Positions 51,867 through 61,870 of a stretch of DNA of 64,000 nt are shown here, piece after piece (the stretch's first letter is position 1; every line of letters starts with the position of its first letter). Made by a program: the position numbers and the translations under genes. This stretch comes from Rheinheimera sp. (lineage in GTDB: Bacteria > Pseudomonadota > Gammaproteobacteria > Enterobacterales > Alteromonadaceae): positions 250,433 to 314,432 of the forward strand of contig NZ_JAUYGV010000008.1 of the NCBI RefSeq assembly GCF_030690345.1, written 5' to 3'. Below the pieces are notes generated by a model. It was not told where the DNA came from. It was given only the letters and a program-made list of their open reading frames with translations, and ran no database searches.

Positions 51867-52676
51867 CTACAGCCGTGCCGCCTGCACGTGCATCCAGTCG
51901 AAATTACGGCTGCGGCCTAAACTTACCCAGCCCTCGTCTTCCCAACACTGCCACCAGTAGTGGTAATCAGCGCCGGCAAAACCGGCTTTGCTGCTGTTCC
52001 ATTTCAGCTGGTTGTGCTGTGGGTCAAAGTCAAAAGCGATACCCCAACTGTGGGTGGATAAACTGCTGCCACCGCGTTTAGCGCGCAGGTTAAAGCCACC
52101 GCCGTATAAGTCTAAACGCAGTTGTTGTACAGCATCGAAGCCGTAATACAGCACCACCTGTTCCAGCACCTTTTGCAAACTGGTCGCTACTTTTTGATGG
52201 CATTGCGTGCTGAGCACTGTGGTGGAGAGATCCCATGCCAGTCGCAGCGGATAAGGTAAACTTACCTTAACCAGTTGGCTGCCCGGCTCGCCATAAAAAG
52301 CGCGCAATTCTGCTTCTCTGTCCAGCGGCCACTGGTTAGGGTTAGCCGGCGTGGTAAAGTTATCCCGCCAGGCCGGTGGCGGTTTGCCTTGCTGTTGTAT
52401 GGCAGCTAACTGCTCAGCGGCGTAAGCGGTTTGTGGCCCCCACCAGCCATCAGGCTCGCCCGGGTTCACTCCGGCTTGCCGGCAACACAGCTGCAGGCAT
52501 AACACGGCCTGGCGTTCTGCCGGCCAACTTTGCCAGTTTAATGCGCCGGCAGATGCAGCATTGGTTTGCAACCACTGTGAGCACGTTGTCAGCATATAAG
52601 TATTCAGAGCACCGTTGACATGCTCGTCATTAAGCTGCAACGCTTGTTGTAAGGCAATAACCGCGGATTTTTGCAT
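51867..52676 (-). CDS. M15-type peptidoglycan peptidase with N-terminal binding-like region
   Basis: This 269-residue protein has the M15 zinc site: His and Asp in STHSWGIAFDFDPQ and the final His in NFDWMHVQ. Family members cleave D-Ala cross-links or L-Ala-D-Glu bonds in peptidoglycan and are common as phage endolysins. The N-terminal part holds VNPGEPDGWWGPQTAYAAEQ, a peptidoglycan-binding-like segment. No signal peptide is seen, as in many endolysins. The ATG at 52676 with GAGGTGG five bases upstream is preferred to a longer frame. No other phage gene is near, so it is probably a stand-alone, possibly captured gene. Confidence 0.82.
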   Translation of the reverse strand: MQKSAVIALQQALQLNDEHVNGALNTYMLTTCSQWLQTNAASAGALNWQSWPAERQAVLCLQLCCRQAGVNPGEPDGWWGPQTAYAAEQLAAIQQQGKPPPAWRDNFTTPANPNQWPLDREAELRAFYGEPGSQLVKVSLPYPLRLAWDLSTTVLSTQCHQKVATSLQKVLEQVVLYYGFDAVQQLRLDLYGGGFNLRAKRGGSSLSTHSWGIAFDFDPQHNQLKWNSSKAGFAGADYHYWWQCWEDEGWVSLGRSRNFDWMHVQAARL

Positions 52677-52800
52677 AGCCACCTCAGTGACCGGTAATAT
52701 ATTGGGCCAAAATGTCATTAAGTGTAGTTGCTGCAACACGGCGTTGCCGGAATTTAGTGCAGCAGAAAAATCGGCCAGTGTTGAATTGAAGGGCTGAAAA

Positions 52801-52828
52801 AAACAACCCTGCCGTAGCAGGGTTGTTT
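52801..52828 (-). terminator. terminator of purL
   Basis: Arms AAACAACCCTGC and GCAGGGTTGTTT with a CGTA loop lie 15 bases past the purL stop, with a T-run on the minus strand. Confidence 0.88.
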
Positions 52829-52842
52829 AGTGTGTTGCCGGC

Positions 52843-55800
52843 TTAACCTAACCAGACGCGGGCGTTACGGAACATCCGCATCCAGGGGCTGTCTTCCTGC
52901 CAGCCGTCCGGCTGCCAGGAGTTGGCCACGGCGCGAAACACCCGCTCCGGGTGTGGCATCATAATAGTGACGCGGCCATCAGTGGTGGTTAAAGCAGTAA
53001 TACCGGCAGCCGAGCCATTCGGGTTCTGCGGGTATTGCTCTGTTACTTTGCCGTAATGGTCAATAAAGCGCATGGCTACCGTGCCACTGTGGTTAGCTTT
53101 AACAAAGGCTTCGTTGCTGGCAAATTCAGCATGGCCTTCACCGTGTGATACGGCGATAGGCATACGCGAACCGGCCATACCCTTAAACAGCAGCGACGGG
53201 CTTTGTTGAATTTCAACCTGGCTAAAGCGTGCTTCAAAGCGCTCAGATTTGTTGCGCACAAAGTGTGGCCACAGCTCTGCACCCGGGATCAGGCTCTTGA
53301 GGTTAGACATCATCTGACAGCCGTTACACACCCCCAGTGAAAAGGTGCTTTGGCGCGCAAAAAACTCTGCAAACTGCTTACGGGCAATATCGTTAAACAG
53401 TACCGACTTAGCCCAGCCCTCACCGGCACCTAAGACGTCACCGTAGGAGAAACCACCGCAGGCTACCAGGCCGTTAAAATCAGCTAACTTAGCGCGGCCG
53501 GCTAAAATGTCGCTCATATGCACGTCAACCGCGCTAAAACCGGCACGGTTAAAGGCAGCAGCCATTTCAACATGCGAGTTAACACCCTGTTCGCGCAAAA
53601 TTGCAATTTTAGGTGCTGCGCCTTTTAAGATGAAAGGCGCAGCCACATCTTCGTTGATATCAAAGCTGAGTTTCACATTCAGACCAGGATCGGCAGCATC
53701 TGCCTTAGCAGCAAACTCCTGTTTAGCTCCTTCCGGGTTGTCACGCAGCGCCTGCATCTGGTAAGTGGTTTCGGCCCAGATGCAGCGTAAACGGGTGCGG
53801 CTGTCGCTTAACACCACGTTATCGCCACGGCTGAATACCAGCTCGTCATGGCTGTTTACCACGCCAATCACATGGCTGCAGTTGCCAAGCTCGTGCTGCG
53901 CCAGTACCTGCTTAACGTACTCAAGCTCACTGTCGCTTACCTGAATTACTGCGCCCGGCTCTTCCGAGAACAGCACGGCCATATCATCGTTACCCAGGCT
54001 ACTTACATCAGCACGCACACCGGCTTTACCGGCAAAGGCCATTTCGGCCAGGGTAACAAATAAACCACCGTCGGAGCGGTCATGGTAAGCCAGCAGTTTT
54101 TGCTCACGCGTTAACTGCTGCACGGCGTTAAAGAAGTTAATCAGCAGCTGCGGGCTGTCTAAATCAACCGGCGTCTGGCCCAGCTGTTTATACACCTGGG
54201 CTAAGCACGAGGCGCCCAGACGGTTTTGGCCCTGGCCTAAGTCAATTAACACCAGGCTGGTATCGCCCTTATCAGTGCGCAGCTGTGGCGTTACCGTTTT
54301 GCGGATATCTTCTACCCGGGCAAAAGCGGTGATCACTAAAGATAGTGGCGAGGTGACGGCTTTATCTTCACCGTTTTGCTGCCATTTGGTTTTCATCGAC
54401 ATCGAGTCCTTGCCCACCGGAATGGTCACTTCCAGCGCCGGGCATAACTCTTCACCTATGGCTTTTACCGCAGCGTATAAGCCGGCATCTTCACCCGGGT
54501 GGCCGGCAGCAGCCATCCAGTTAGCCGATAACTTAATGCGCTTTAAATCACCAATGTCGGTGGCGGCAATATTGGTAATGGCTTCTGCCACCGCTAACCG
54601 GGCTGAAGCGGCAAAATCCAGCAGCGCCACCGGGGTGCGCTCGCCCATTGCCATGGCTTCGCCGTGGTATGTATCATAGCTGGCTGCCGTTACGCCGCAG
54701 TTAGCTACCGGCACCTGCCAGGGACCAACCATTTGGTCGCGTGCTACCAGGCCGGTAACAGTGCGATCGCCAATGGTAACCAAAAAGGTTTTCTCAGCAA
54801 TCGCCGGTAAGCGCAGTAACCGCTCTGCCGCGTCTTTTACTGTTACGCCGGTAAAATCCAATGCTTTACCCGCTGTTTGCACACTTTGCACGTCACGGTG
54901 CATTTTTGGCGCTTTGCCCAGCAACACGTTTAACGGCAGATCAATAGGTGTGCTGCCAAAATGGGTGTCAGTCAGGGTTAAATGCTGATCGCCAGTGGCT
55001 TCACCCACTACGGCAAAAGGTGCGCGCTCGCGCTTACAAATTTGCTCGAACACCGGCATTTTATCCGCCGGTATCGCCATCACATAACGCTCTTGCGACT
55101 CGTTACACCAGATTTGCAGCGGCGACATGCCAGGCTCGTCGTTTGGTACATTACGCAGTTCAAACTTACCGCCTACGCCACCGTCGTTAACCAACTCAGG
55201 GAAGGCATTGGATAAACCGCCGGCACCAACATCGTGGATAAACACGATAGGGTTATCCTTACCCAGCTGCCAGCAGCGGTCAATCACTTCCTGGCAACGG
55301 CGTTCTATTTCCGGGTTTTCACGCTGTACTGAGGCAAAGTCTAAATCTTCTGCCGATTGACCCGATGCCATCGAAGAAGCCGCACCGCCACCCAGGCCGA
55401 TATTCATCGCCGGGCCACCCAGTACCACTAATTTAGCGCCTACCGGCAAATCGCCTTTTTGTACATGATCCGCACGGATATTACCTAAACCACCGGCCAA
55501 CATAATCGGCTTGTGGTAACCGCGTACTTCTTCACCGTTATGCCCGGGTACCTTTTCTTCATAGGTACGGAAATAACCGTTAATCGCCGGCCGGCCAAAT
55601 TCGTTGTTAAAGGCAGCGCCGCCCAGCGGGCCTTCCAGCATAATGTCCAGTGCAGATACGATTCGCTCCGGTTTGCCAAAATCGGTTTCCCACGGCTGTT
55701 CAAAACCCGGGATGCGCAGGTTTGATACCGAGAAACCTACCAGGCCAGCTTTGGGTTTAGATCCTACGCCGGTAGCACCTTCATCACGGATTTCACCGCC

Positions 55801-56736
55801 TGAACCGGTAGCTGCACCCGGGTAAGGTGAAATCGCGGTTGGGTGGTTATGGGTTTCTACCTTCATCAGTATATGAATAGGTTCATGGTGATACTGATAA
55901 GTTAAATTACCGGGCTGGGCAAAAAAGCGGCCAGCGCTGGAACCTTCCATTACCGCGGCATTGTCTTTATATGCCGACAACACATAGTCCGGTGTTTGCT
56001 CAAAGGTGTTTTTAATCATTTTGAACAGCGATTTAGGCTGTTGTACGCCGTCGATAGTCCAATCGGCGTTAAAAATTTTGTGCCGGCAATGCTCAGAGTT
56101 AGCCTGAGCAAACATATACAGCTCTATGTCGTTCGGGTTACGGCCCAAAGCGGTAAAGTTATCGAACAGATAATCTATTTCATCATCGGCCAGCGCCAGG
56201 CCCATCTCAATGTTAGCGTTAGCCAGTGCGGTGCGGCCGCCATTGATAATATCAACCGAGCTAAGCGGCGCCGGTTCAGCTTTGGTAAACAAGGCCTGCG
56301 CCTGAGTTAATTCGGTAAACACCGCTTCCATCATACGGTCATGCAACAGTGCGGCAACCTGCTGCAATTGCTGTGCGTTTAATACCGTTGGCGCTTCAAC
56401 ATAGTAAGCAATACCGCGCTCTAAACGCGCTACCGGCGCTAAACCACAGTTGCGGGCAATATCTGTCGCTTTAGATGACCAGGGCGAAATAGTGCCCGGC
56501 CGTGGTGTAACCAGTAACAACTGGCCATGTGGCTCATGGCTGGCAATGGCCGGGCCATAAGTCAGTAGTTTATCCAGCGTTTGTTGCTGTGCGTCAGTCA
56601 ATGCGCTGCTAACATCAGCAAAGTGCATAAACTCAGCATAAACACCGCTGATGGTTAAGCCACTTTGGGCGCATTGGTCGAGTAACTTTTGAATTCTGAA
56701 TTCGGACAGTGCTGGCGCACCACGCAGGATCAACAT
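52843..56736 (-). CDS. purL: phosphoribosylformylglycinamidine synthase
   Basis: This large 1297-residue enzyme makes FGAM from FGAR, glutamine and ATP in purine synthesis. It is the single-chain gammaproteobacterial form. The N-terminal part starts [19 protein letters not shown], the synthetase core has the ATP-binding segment [18 protein letters not shown], and the C-terminal glutaminase has the Cys nucleophile in GVCNGCQMM with HGEGHAEF and the His/Glu end (HPERVFR). The length matches E. coli PurL. No PurR box was recognised in the 147 bases upstream, shared with divergent mltF. Confidence 0.97.
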   Translation of the reverse strand: MLILRGAPALSEFRIQKLLDQCAQSGLTISGVYAEFMHFADVSSALTDAQQQTLDKLLTYGPAIASHEPHGQLLLVTPRPGTISPWSSKATDIARNCGLAPVARLERGIAYYVEAPTVLNAQQLQQVAALLHDRMMEAVFTELTQAQALFTKAEPAPLSSVDIINGGRTALANANIEMGLALADDEIDYLFDNFTALGRNPNDIELYMFAQANSEHCRHKIFNADWTIDGVQQPKSLFKMIKNTFEQTPDYVLSAYKDNAAVMEGSSAGRFFAQPGNLTYQYHHEPIHILMKVETHNHPTAISPYPGAATGSGGEIRDEGATGVGSKPKAGLVGFSVSNLRIPGFEQPWETDFGKPERIVSALDIMLEGPLGGAAFNNEFGRPAINGYFRTYEEKVPGHNGEEVRGYHKPIMLAGGLGNIRADHVQKGDLPVGAKLVVLGGPAMNIGLGGGAASSMASGQSAEDLDFASVQRENPEIERRCQEVIDRCWQLGKDNPIVFIHDVGAGGLSNAFPELVNDGGVGGKFELRNVPNDEPGMSPLQIWCNESQERYVMAIPADKMPVFEQICKRERAPFAVVGEATGDQHLTLTDTHFGSTPIDLPLNVLLGKAPKMHRDVQSVQTAGKALDFTGVTVKDAAERLLRLPAIAEKTFLVTIGDRTVTGLVARDQMVGPWQVPVANCGVTAASYDTYHGEAMAMGERTPVALLDFAASARLAVAEAITNIAATDIGDLKRIKLSANWMAAAGHPGEDAGLYAAVKAIGEELCPALEVTIPVGKDSMSMKTKWQQNGEDKAVTSPLSLVITAFARVEDIRKTVTPQLRTDKGDTSLVLIDLGQGQNRLGASCLAQVYKQLGQTPVDLDSPQLLINFFNAVQQLTREQKLLAYHDRSDGGLFVTLAEMAFAGKAGVRADVSSLGNDDMAVLFSEEPGAVIQVSDSELEYVKQVLAQHELGNCSHVIGVVNSHDELVFSRGDNVVLSDSRTRLRCIWAETTYQMQALRDNPEGAKQEFAAKADAADPGLNVKLSFDINEDVAAPFILKGAAPKIAILREQGVNSHVEMAAAFNRAGFSAVDVHMSDILAGRAKLADFNGLVACGGFSYGDVLGAGEGWAKSVLFNDIARKQFAEFFARQSTFSLGVCNGCQMMSNLKSLIPGAELWPHFVRNKSERFEARFSQVEIQQSPSLLFKGMAGSRMPIAVSHGEGHAEFASNEAFVKANHSGTVAMRFIDHYGKVTEQYPQNPNGSAAGITALTTTDGRVTIMMPHPERVFRAVANSWQPDGWQEDSPWMRMFRNARVWLG

Positions 56737-56883
56737 AGGCTTTCTTTTCCCGTGGGTTGAACGACGATGGAACCTGAAACAGGCGCGCCATTATAAAGAA
56801 ATTTCTGCCCAAGTGGTATGAGTAAACACTGACGTAGCGACAGAAGTTTGCTATAACAGCGCAGATTAAGCAGTAACAGGTGG

Positions 56884-58332
56884 ATGCGAATGCAGAAAAG
56901 TTTGGGCTGGTTAGTGTTGTTGCTCTGCCTCGCAGCTTGTACCCCCGAGCCAACACAAAGCCAGCTTTATGATATATATCAAAGTGATAAGATAAAGGTT
57001 GGCATATTGCACGGCCCCACCAGCTATTATATCGGCACAGATGGTCCTACCGGTTTTGAATTAGAACTGAGCCAGGCACTGGCAGATAAGCTGGGCGTTG
57101 AATTAGCGCTTTTTCCCAGTTATCACCTGGATGAACTGCTGCAAAAACTGCAAAACGGCCAGGTGGATTATATTGCAGGTGGTTTAACCCTAACCGGACA
57201 GCGCCGCGGCCTGTATCGCGCCTCGCCGGCTTATCGCTGGATTAACGAAGTATTAGTATTTAAACAAGGCAATACCTGGCCCCGCACACTTAAAGACGTC
57301 ACTGACAGTATCATAGTGGTAAAAGACAGCAGCCATGCCGAAACCCTGCAGCAGCTTAGCCTTGACCATCCCGACCTGAACTGGCAACAACACCCGACAT
57401 TAGACTCCGACGAAATTTTGCAGCAAGTCATTGACGGCAATATCGCTTACACCATAACGGATTCAAATCAGTTAGCATTAAACCGGCGTTTTTACCCCAA
57501 TCTGAGTATTGCCTTTACCGTCAGGGATAATCTGCCGGTAAGCTGGCTACTGGCCGATAACAGCGATGACTCACTCTATGCTGTACTGATCGAATTCTTC
57601 GGCGCCATGTACCAAAGCGGTGAACTCATCGCATTGGAAGATCGCTATTTTGGCCACGTGCAACAGTTTGACTATGTTGATACCCTGGCTTATATCGATG
57701 CGATAGAAACCAGTTTGCCGGATTTAAAAGCCTGGTTTTTACAATACGCCGGCGAACTGGACTGGCGCTTGCTGGCAGCTCTGAGTTATCAGGAATCACA
57801 CTGGGATCCTAAAGCTAAAAGCCCTACCGGCGTACGCGGCCTGATGATGCTTACCCTGCCCACAGCGCAACAGATGGGCGTTGCCAGCCGGCTGGACCCG
57901 GAACAAAGTATTCGTGGGGGCAGCCGCTACCTGCATCAGTTAGTCACCCGCATACCGGAGCGGATTGCCATGCCTGACCGGCTTTGGTTTGCCCTGGCTG
58001 CCTATAATGTAGGCTGGGGTCATGTTGAAGATGCGCGCATTCTTACGCAGCAACGGGGGGCCGACCCGGATAAATGGCTCGACGTTAAACAGCACCTGCC
58101 GTTATTACGGCAAAAAAGCGTGTACCAAACCACCAAGTACGGCTATGCCCGTGGCGATGAAGCGGTTACTTATGTCGAAAATATCCGGCGTTACTATGAC
58201 ACCCTGCTGTGGGTAGACGAGCGGCAACAAGCAGAGCAACGCCTGGAGCTGCAAAAACAGCGATTGTCAGACCAACTTAGTACAGAAATATTGCCGCCGG
58301 CTACGCCGACAGACACACCGCCGGGTTCTTGA
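56884..58332 (+). CDS. mltF: membrane-bound lytic murein transglycosylase F
   Basis: This 482-residue lipoprotein has lipobox LAAC (about residues 16-19). A periplasmic solute-binding-like domain lies at 35-265 (FELELSQALADKLGVELALFPSYHLDEL). The C-terminal lytic transglycosylase domain has the catalytic Glu in YQESHWDP and the motif SPTGVRGLMMLTLPTA. It cuts glycan strands with formation of 1,6-anhydromuramyl ends at the outer membrane. The position next to purL is conserved in gammaproteobacteria. The C-terminal tail is Gln/Pro/Thr-rich. Confidence 0.94.
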   Translation: MRMQKSLGWLVLLLCLAACTPEPTQSQLYDIYQSDKIKVGILHGPTSYYIGTDGPTGFELELSQALADKLGVELALFPSYHLDELLQKLQNGQVDYIAGGLTLTGQRRGLYRASPAYRWINEVLVFKQGNTWPRTLKDVTDSIIVVKDSSHAETLQQLSLDHPDLNWQQHPTLDSDEILQQVIDGNIAYTITDSNQLALNRRFYPNLSIAFTVRDNLPVSWLLADNSDDSLYAVLIEFFGAMYQSGELIALEDRYFGHVQQFDYVDTLAYIDAIETSLPDLKAWFLQYAGELDWRLLAALSYQESHWDPKAKSPTGVRGLMMLTLPTAQQMGVASRLDPEQSIRGGSRYLHQLVTRIPERIAMPDRLWFALAAYNVGWGHVEDARILTQQRGADPDKWLDVKQHLPLLRQKSVYQTTKYGYARGDEAVTYVENIRRYYDTLLWVDERQQAEQRLELQKQRLSDQLSTEILPPATPTDTPPGS

Positions 58333-58386
58333 AAGTTTGCAGTGCCAGGCCCATAGTAAAGCCATATTCAGCGGGAAAGAGATACT

Positions 58387-58548
58387 ATGTTAAAACGTAA
58401 AAAACCGCGGCTCAGCAGCCTGCGTCGTCGTCTGGTAGATGTTGCCGCAAGCCGGCGCCGTATTAAACGTAATATCGCTGTAACCAAACTGCATCAGCGT
58501 CGGCGCCATTATCTGAGCTTTTTTAATCAGACAGACGAAGCTGTTTAG
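58387..58548 (+). CDS. 53-residue arginine-rich protein of unknown function
   Basis: This short gene was found by hand. ATG at 58387 follows GGGAAAGAGA, a plausible ribosome binding site, 54 bases after the mltF stop. The product (MLKRKKPRLSSLRRRLVDVA, then SRRRIKRNIAV, ending FFNQTDEAV) is strongly basic, with no hydrophobic helix. It could bind RNA or DNA. Its last 26 bases overlap the 3' end of the convergent tadA gene. The codon use looks like real coding sequence (CGT, CTG, AAA), but no family is recognised, so it remains a hypothetical gene. Confidence 0.5.
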   Translation: MLKRKKPRLSSLRRRLVDVAASRRRIKRNIAVTKLHQRRRHYLSFFNQTDEAV

Positions 58549-59008
58549 CCGCCTTTTGTTCCTGCCGTCGCCGCTTAAAAAACGCAGATAACTGCGTGGC
58601 ACATTCGGCGGCTAACACGCCGGATACCACCTCCAACTGATGATTAAACTGTACCTGCTGCACCACGTTCAGCACTGAGCCTGCGGCACCGGTTTTCAAA
58701 TCAGTGGCGCCAAATACCAGACGCTTAATCCGGCTGTGCACCATTAAACCGGCGCACATACTGCAAGGTTCCAGTGTCACGTACAAGGTACAATCCGGCA
58801 GACGGTAGTTGCCTATTTTGGCTGCTGCAGCCCTTATAGCCTGCATTTCAGCATGAGCTGAGGGGTCATTCAGGCTAATCATCTGATTCCAACCCTCCCC
58901 CAGCAGCACTTTATCTTTTACCAACACCGCGCCCACCGGCACTTCGCCCTGCAGTTCGGCTTTAGCGGCCAGCGCAATAGCATGTTGCATCCAATCTTCA
59001 TCTGTCAT
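58523..59008 (-). CDS. tadA: tRNA-specific adenosine deaminase
   Basis: This 161-residue zinc deaminase converts A34 to inosine in tRNA-Arg(ACG). The zinc ligands and proton donor are His52 and Glu54 (AHAEMQAI) and Cys82 and Cys85 (PCSMC). Start MTDEDWMQHAIALA is typical. Its neighbourhood mltF-tadA is conserved. The C-terminal end is basic (FFKRRRQEQKAAKQ), which helps tRNA binding. Its 3' end overlaps the small Arg-rich gene. Confidence 0.95.
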   Translation of the reverse strand: MTDEDWMQHAIALAAKAELQGEVPVGAVLVKDKVLLGEGWNQMISLNDPSAHAEMQAIRAAAAKIGNYRLPDCTLYVTLEPCSMCAGLMVHSRIKRLVFGATDLKTGAAGSVLNVVQQVQFNHQLEVVSGVLAAECATQLSAFFKRRRQEQKAAKQLRLSD

Positions 59009-59127
59009 AATGGCTTACAATTAATTGCTGGATCCCAGGCTGAGTTTACCACTATATTTTGGTGAATTTAGCTAAACTTTTGTTTATGCGCCGCAAACAA
59101 AGCAAACGGTATAGATTTAATAGATTG

Positions 59128-59166
59128 ATTAATATCACTATTAATTAATTGGCATTGGCCTTGCTT
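59128..59166 (+). promoter_or_regulatory. sigma-54 type -24/-12 promoter with upstream inverted repeat
   Basis: TGGCAT (59150-59155), five bases, then TTGCTT (59161-59166) matches the RpoN promoter pattern, with GG and GC at the right spacing. The predicted transcription start near 59176 lies just before a strong AAAGGAGA ribosome binding site. An inverted repeat ATTAATA-TCAC-TATTAAT sits at 59128-59145 in AT-rich DNA and may be an IHF or activator site. Confidence 0.6.
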
Positions 59167-59197
59167 GTTATGCCTGCCTAACTAAAGGAGATAAATT

Positions 59198-59416
59198 ATG
59201 GATATAGGTGTAGTTATTATTGTTGTGGTGGCTATTATTGGCGGCATTGGCTACGACGCACTAAAAATGCGTTATAAATACCAGCAACTGGCGTCCGGTA
59301 AAGGCGTGGATAAACTGGAGCAGGAAATAGCCGAATTAAAGCAGCGCATAGCCGCGCTGGAAAGTATAGTTACCGATAAACCTTACCAATTAAAACAACA
59401 AATTAACCAGCTGTAG
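59198..59416 (+). CDS. PspB-like small membrane protein 1
   Basis: This 72-residue protein has one N-terminal transmembrane helix (IGVVIIVVVAIIGGIGY) and a C-terminal coiled coil (LEQEIAELKQRIAALESIV). The end RIAALESIVTDKPYQL resembles the RIQALESILDAEHPNWR tail of PspB, which partners PspC in the phage-shock response at the inner membrane. The GGIG motif in the helix is shared with the next gene. An AAAGGAG ribosome binding site and a sigma-54 type promoter lie upstream, as expected for a Psp-type gene. No pspA, pspC or pspF is adjacent. Relation to PspB is by pattern only. Confidence 0.75.
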   Translation: MDIGVVIIVVVAIIGGIGYDALKMRYKYQQLASGKGVDKLEQEIAELKQRIAALESIVTDKPYQLKQQINQL

Positions 59417-59432
59417 CGGAGAGCAAAGCACA

Positions 59433-59645
59433 ATGGGACCTTTTGAAATAGCAGCACTGGCCATTATTGGCGGCATTGGATTATCTGCCTTTAAGGTATA
59501 TCACGATAATAAGGGCAAAGCCGGTAGCGCAGAACTGGATGAACTTAAAGCTGAGCAGGAAAAGCTTAAACAGCGCATTGCCACACTGGAAAGCATTGTT
59601 ACCGACAAGTCATATCAACTTAAAGATCAGATCAACCGCTTATAA
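59433..59645 (+). CDS. PspB-like small membrane protein 2 (paralogue)
   Basis: This 70-residue protein repeats the plan of the preceding gene. It has a short helix (FEIAALAIIGGIGLSAF) and a coiled coil ending KLKQRIATLESIVTDKSYQLKD(Q)INRL, with about two thirds of the C-terminal residues identical. It starts 16 bases after the first gene with GGAGAG as ribosome binding site, so both come from one mRNA. A recent tandem duplication is likely. The charged middle (KAGSAELDELKAEQE) differs, so the two could form a heteromer. Confidence 0.75.
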   Translation: MGPFEIAALAIIGGIGLSAFKVYHDNKGKAGSAELDELKAEQEKLKQRIATLESIVTDKSYQLKDQINRL

Positions 59646-59730
59646 TCACAGTTGTTTTTGCATGGTCGACAGCGTGGCAGTTAGGCACTGATATGGTACA
59701 CTGCCGGTAACTGCTTGACAGGAGCTGACA

Positions 59731-60171
59731 ATGTCGACGGAAACTCTGGTTAACCGCGCCCGCGTTATTTGTGAAAATAACGGCGCCCGTTTTACATCAA
59801 TACGCGAAAAAGTGTTTCGCCTGCTGGCCAATCTTAATGGTGGTATCGGCGCTTATGAATTGCTGGAGCAGTTAAAACAAACTGAACCGGGCGCCAAGCC
59901 TGCCACCGTGTACCGCGCGCTGGAGTTCCTCACTGAGCAAGGCTTTATTCATAAAATAGAGTCGAGCAATGCATTTTTACTCTGTCATCATTTTGGCCAG
60001 CATCATCCGGCGCAGCTGTTGATCTGTGACCAATGTGGTAACGTAACCGAGTTACACTCAAGTTTGTTACAAGACGAATTTAACCGTCAGGCAGTAAGCC
60101 ATGGTTTTGTCATTAAGCATCAAACCATTGAAGCACACGGCATTTGTGCCGACTGTAAAGTAACAGAATAA
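59731..60171 (+). CDS. zur: Fur-family zinc uptake regulator Zur
   Basis: This 146-residue repressor has an N-terminal winged helix (RFTSIREKVFRLLANLNG, KPATVYRALEFLTEQGFIHK) and a C-terminal metal domain. Two Cys pairs (CDQCG, CADC) form the structural zinc site. The HHFGQHHPAQLLICDQC stretch is typical of Zur rather than Fur. With zinc bound it represses zinc-uptake genes; the ZrgA-like system at the left end is a natural target. It has a TGACAGGAGCTGACA ribosome binding region and stands alone. Confidence 0.88.
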   Translation: MSTETLVNRARVICENNGARFTSIREKVFRLLANLNGGIGAYELLEQLKQTEPGAKPATVYRALEFLTEQGFIHKIESSNAFLLCHHFGQHHPAQLLICDQCGNVTELHSSLLQDEFNRQAVSHGFVIKHQTIEAHGICADCKVTE

Positions 60172-60271
60172 AACATACCAAAAACAAAGCCATGGCTTGT
60201 GCATTTGGTAAAAGATTCCTAATCTTAAGCAAGCTTTATCCTATGTCCCGTTTTCTTTGATAGGCATTGAC

Positions 60272-60736
60272 ATGAATGTTGAATTTATAAACCCGTTTTT
60301 ATCTTCGTTAGTAAATGTGCTCAGCACCATGGCCAATACCACCATAGTTCCGGGGCAACCCAGAATTAAAAAAGACGAAGTGGCCCGCGGCGACGTGTCC
60401 GGCTTAATAGGCATGGTAAGCCCGCAAACCAAAGGCTCTTTTTCGATTACCTTTGAAGAATCTTTAGCGGTAGAAATTATGTTTCGCATGTTAGGCGAGC
60501 GGCCAAAAGGCATTACTGCAGATGTTACCGATATGGTGGGTGAAATTACCAATATGGTTACCGGCGGCGCCAAGCGTGTGCTGGGTGAAAAAGGTTACGA
60601 CTTCACCATGGCTACACCGGTAGTGGTGTCCGGTAAAAACCATACCATTTCGCATAAGTCCGAAGGCGCGAAAATTTTAATGCCGTTCGACTCCGAATTT
60701 GGCAAAGTGCATATCGAAGTCAGCTTTGATAAATAA
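60272..60736 (+). CDS. CheX-family chemotaxis/c-di-GMP phosphatase-like protein
   Basis: This 154-residue protein has the CheX/CheC/FliY fold. The phosphatase motif ExxN is seen as Glu91 and Asn94 in GEITNMVTGGAK. CheX dephosphorylates CheY-P. The ATG at 60272 (MNVEFINPF) with TAGG upstream is preferred to a longer frame. No chemotaxis cluster is near, so its CheY partner could be elsewhere; the single-domain response regulator at 31842-32210 is one candidate in the window. It ends at a bidirectional terminator shared with alr. Confidence 0.85.
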   Translation: MNVEFINPFLSSLVNVLSTMANTTIVPGQPRIKKDEVARGDVSGLIGMVSPQTKGSFSITFEESLAVEIMFRMLGERPKGITADVTDMVGEITNMVTGGAKRVLGEKGYDFTMATPVVVSGKNHTISHKSEGAKILMPFDSEFGKVHIEVSFDK

Positions 60737-60752
60737 CCGCGACTTTTGCAAC

Positions 60753-60778
60753 AAAACGCCGGCAGCTGCCGGCGTTTT
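60753..60778. terminator. bidirectional terminator between cheX-like gene and alr
   Basis: A perfect 26-bp palindrome with arms AAAACGCCGGCAG lies between the convergent stops, with T-runs on both strands. Confidence 0.92.
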
Positions 60779-60781
60779 TGT

Positions 60782-61870
60782 TTAGTGTGATGGATTAATA
60801 TAACTAAATTGTACGCGACTGGTGATATTGCATAGCAGCTCATAGGCGATGGTATCCACACAGCGCGCCAGTTGCTCTACCGGTAAATCGCTGCCCCACA
60901 GGATAACGTTGTCGCCCACGGCTACCGCTTCGTTGCCGATATCAACGGTAATCATATCCATCGACACCCGGCCAACGATGGGCAAGCGCTTGCCGTTAAT
61001 CAGTACCGCGGCATTATTACCGGCGGCGCGCGGGTAACCATCACCATAGCCCATTGCCACTACCGCTAAGCGGCTATCGTGCGCGGCTATCCAGCTGCCG
61101 CCGTAACCAACTGCATCACCGGCGTTTACCTCGCGTACCGCTATAACACTGCTGCTGAGTGTCATTACCGGCTTTAAGTCATGAGCACTGCCAACTGCAT
61201 CTGCCATTGGCGATACGCCATACAGCATTAAGCCGGGCCGTACCCAATCACCATGGCTTTGCGGCCAGTTTAGTACGGCGCCGGAGTTTGCCAGCGAAAG
61301 CTCACCGGCACTGCCCTGAGTAATCTGCTGAAATAACGCCAACTGATTAGCAGTAGCAGGCTTATCCAGCTCGTCTGAGCTGGCAAAATGGCTCATTAAC
61401 CGCAGCGGCCCCTGCACATTGCGGCTTTGGCTTAAACGCTGATACAACTCATTAAATTCGTGTGGGTAAATACCCAGCCGATGCATGCCGGAATCGACTT
61501 TTAACCACACCCGCACCGGCGCATCCAGCTGCGCCGCCAATAAGGCTTCAGCCTGCTCGCGATGGTGTATTACCAGTTGTAAATTTGACGCCACAACCTG
61601 TGCCAGTTCGTCCTGATGGAAAAAACCTTCCAACAGCACTATAGGCCTGGCAATACCACCGGCGCGCAGTGCTAAGGCTTCATCCAGCCGGGCCACGCCC
61701 AGCGCATCGGCCTGCTTTAACGCTTGAGCTACCGGCAACATACCATGGCCGTAGGCATTGGCTTTTAGCACCGCCAGTATTTTGCTGTTTGGCGCCAGTT
61801 GCTTTACGCGGGTAAAGTTATGCTCAAGCGCAGCTAAGTCTATGGTGGCATGAGGCCGGCGGCTGGGCAT
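60782..61870 (-). CDS. alr: alanine racemase
   Basis: This PLP enzyme of 362 residues interconverts L- and D-alanine for peptidoglycan. The PLP-binding Lys36 is in AVLKANAYGHG, the catalytic Tyr in GDAVGYGGSW, and MGYGDGYPR and RVSMDMITVD follow. It is the last gene in rpsR-rplI-dnaB-alr; its ATG overlaps the dnaB stop by one base. The order is conserved in gammaproteobacteria. Confidence 0.96.
   Translation of the reverse strand: MPSRRPHATIDLAALEHNFTRVKQLAPNSKILAVLKANAYGHGMLPVAQALKQADALGVARLDEALALRAGGIARPIVLLEGFFHQDELAQVVASNLQLVIHHREQAEALLAAQLDAPVRVWLKVDSGMHRLGIYPHEFNELYQRLSQSRNVQGPLRLMSHFASSDELDKPATANQLALFQQITQGSAGELSLANSGAVLNWPQSHGDWVRPGLMLYGVSPMADAVGSAHDLKPVMTLSSSVIAVREVNAGDAVGYGGSWIAAHDSRLAVVAMGYGDGYPRAAGNNAAVLINGKRLPIVGRVSMDMITVDIGNEAVAVGDNVILWGSDLPVEQLARCVDTIAYELLCNITSRVQFSYINPSH

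Noticed and set aside
51867..52676. M15 peptidase as a sign of a prophage
   Set aside because: No holin, capsid, tail, integrase or attachment site is nearby; a single endolysin-like gene is not enough.
52843..56736. Many open frames on the opposite strand of purL, ileS and the photolyase genes
   Set aside because: They lack ribosome sites and family motifs and mirror the codon bias of the real genes, so they are treated as shadows.
56737..56883. PurR box before purL
   Set aside because: No sequence close to ACGCAAACGTTTGCGT is present in the divergent region.
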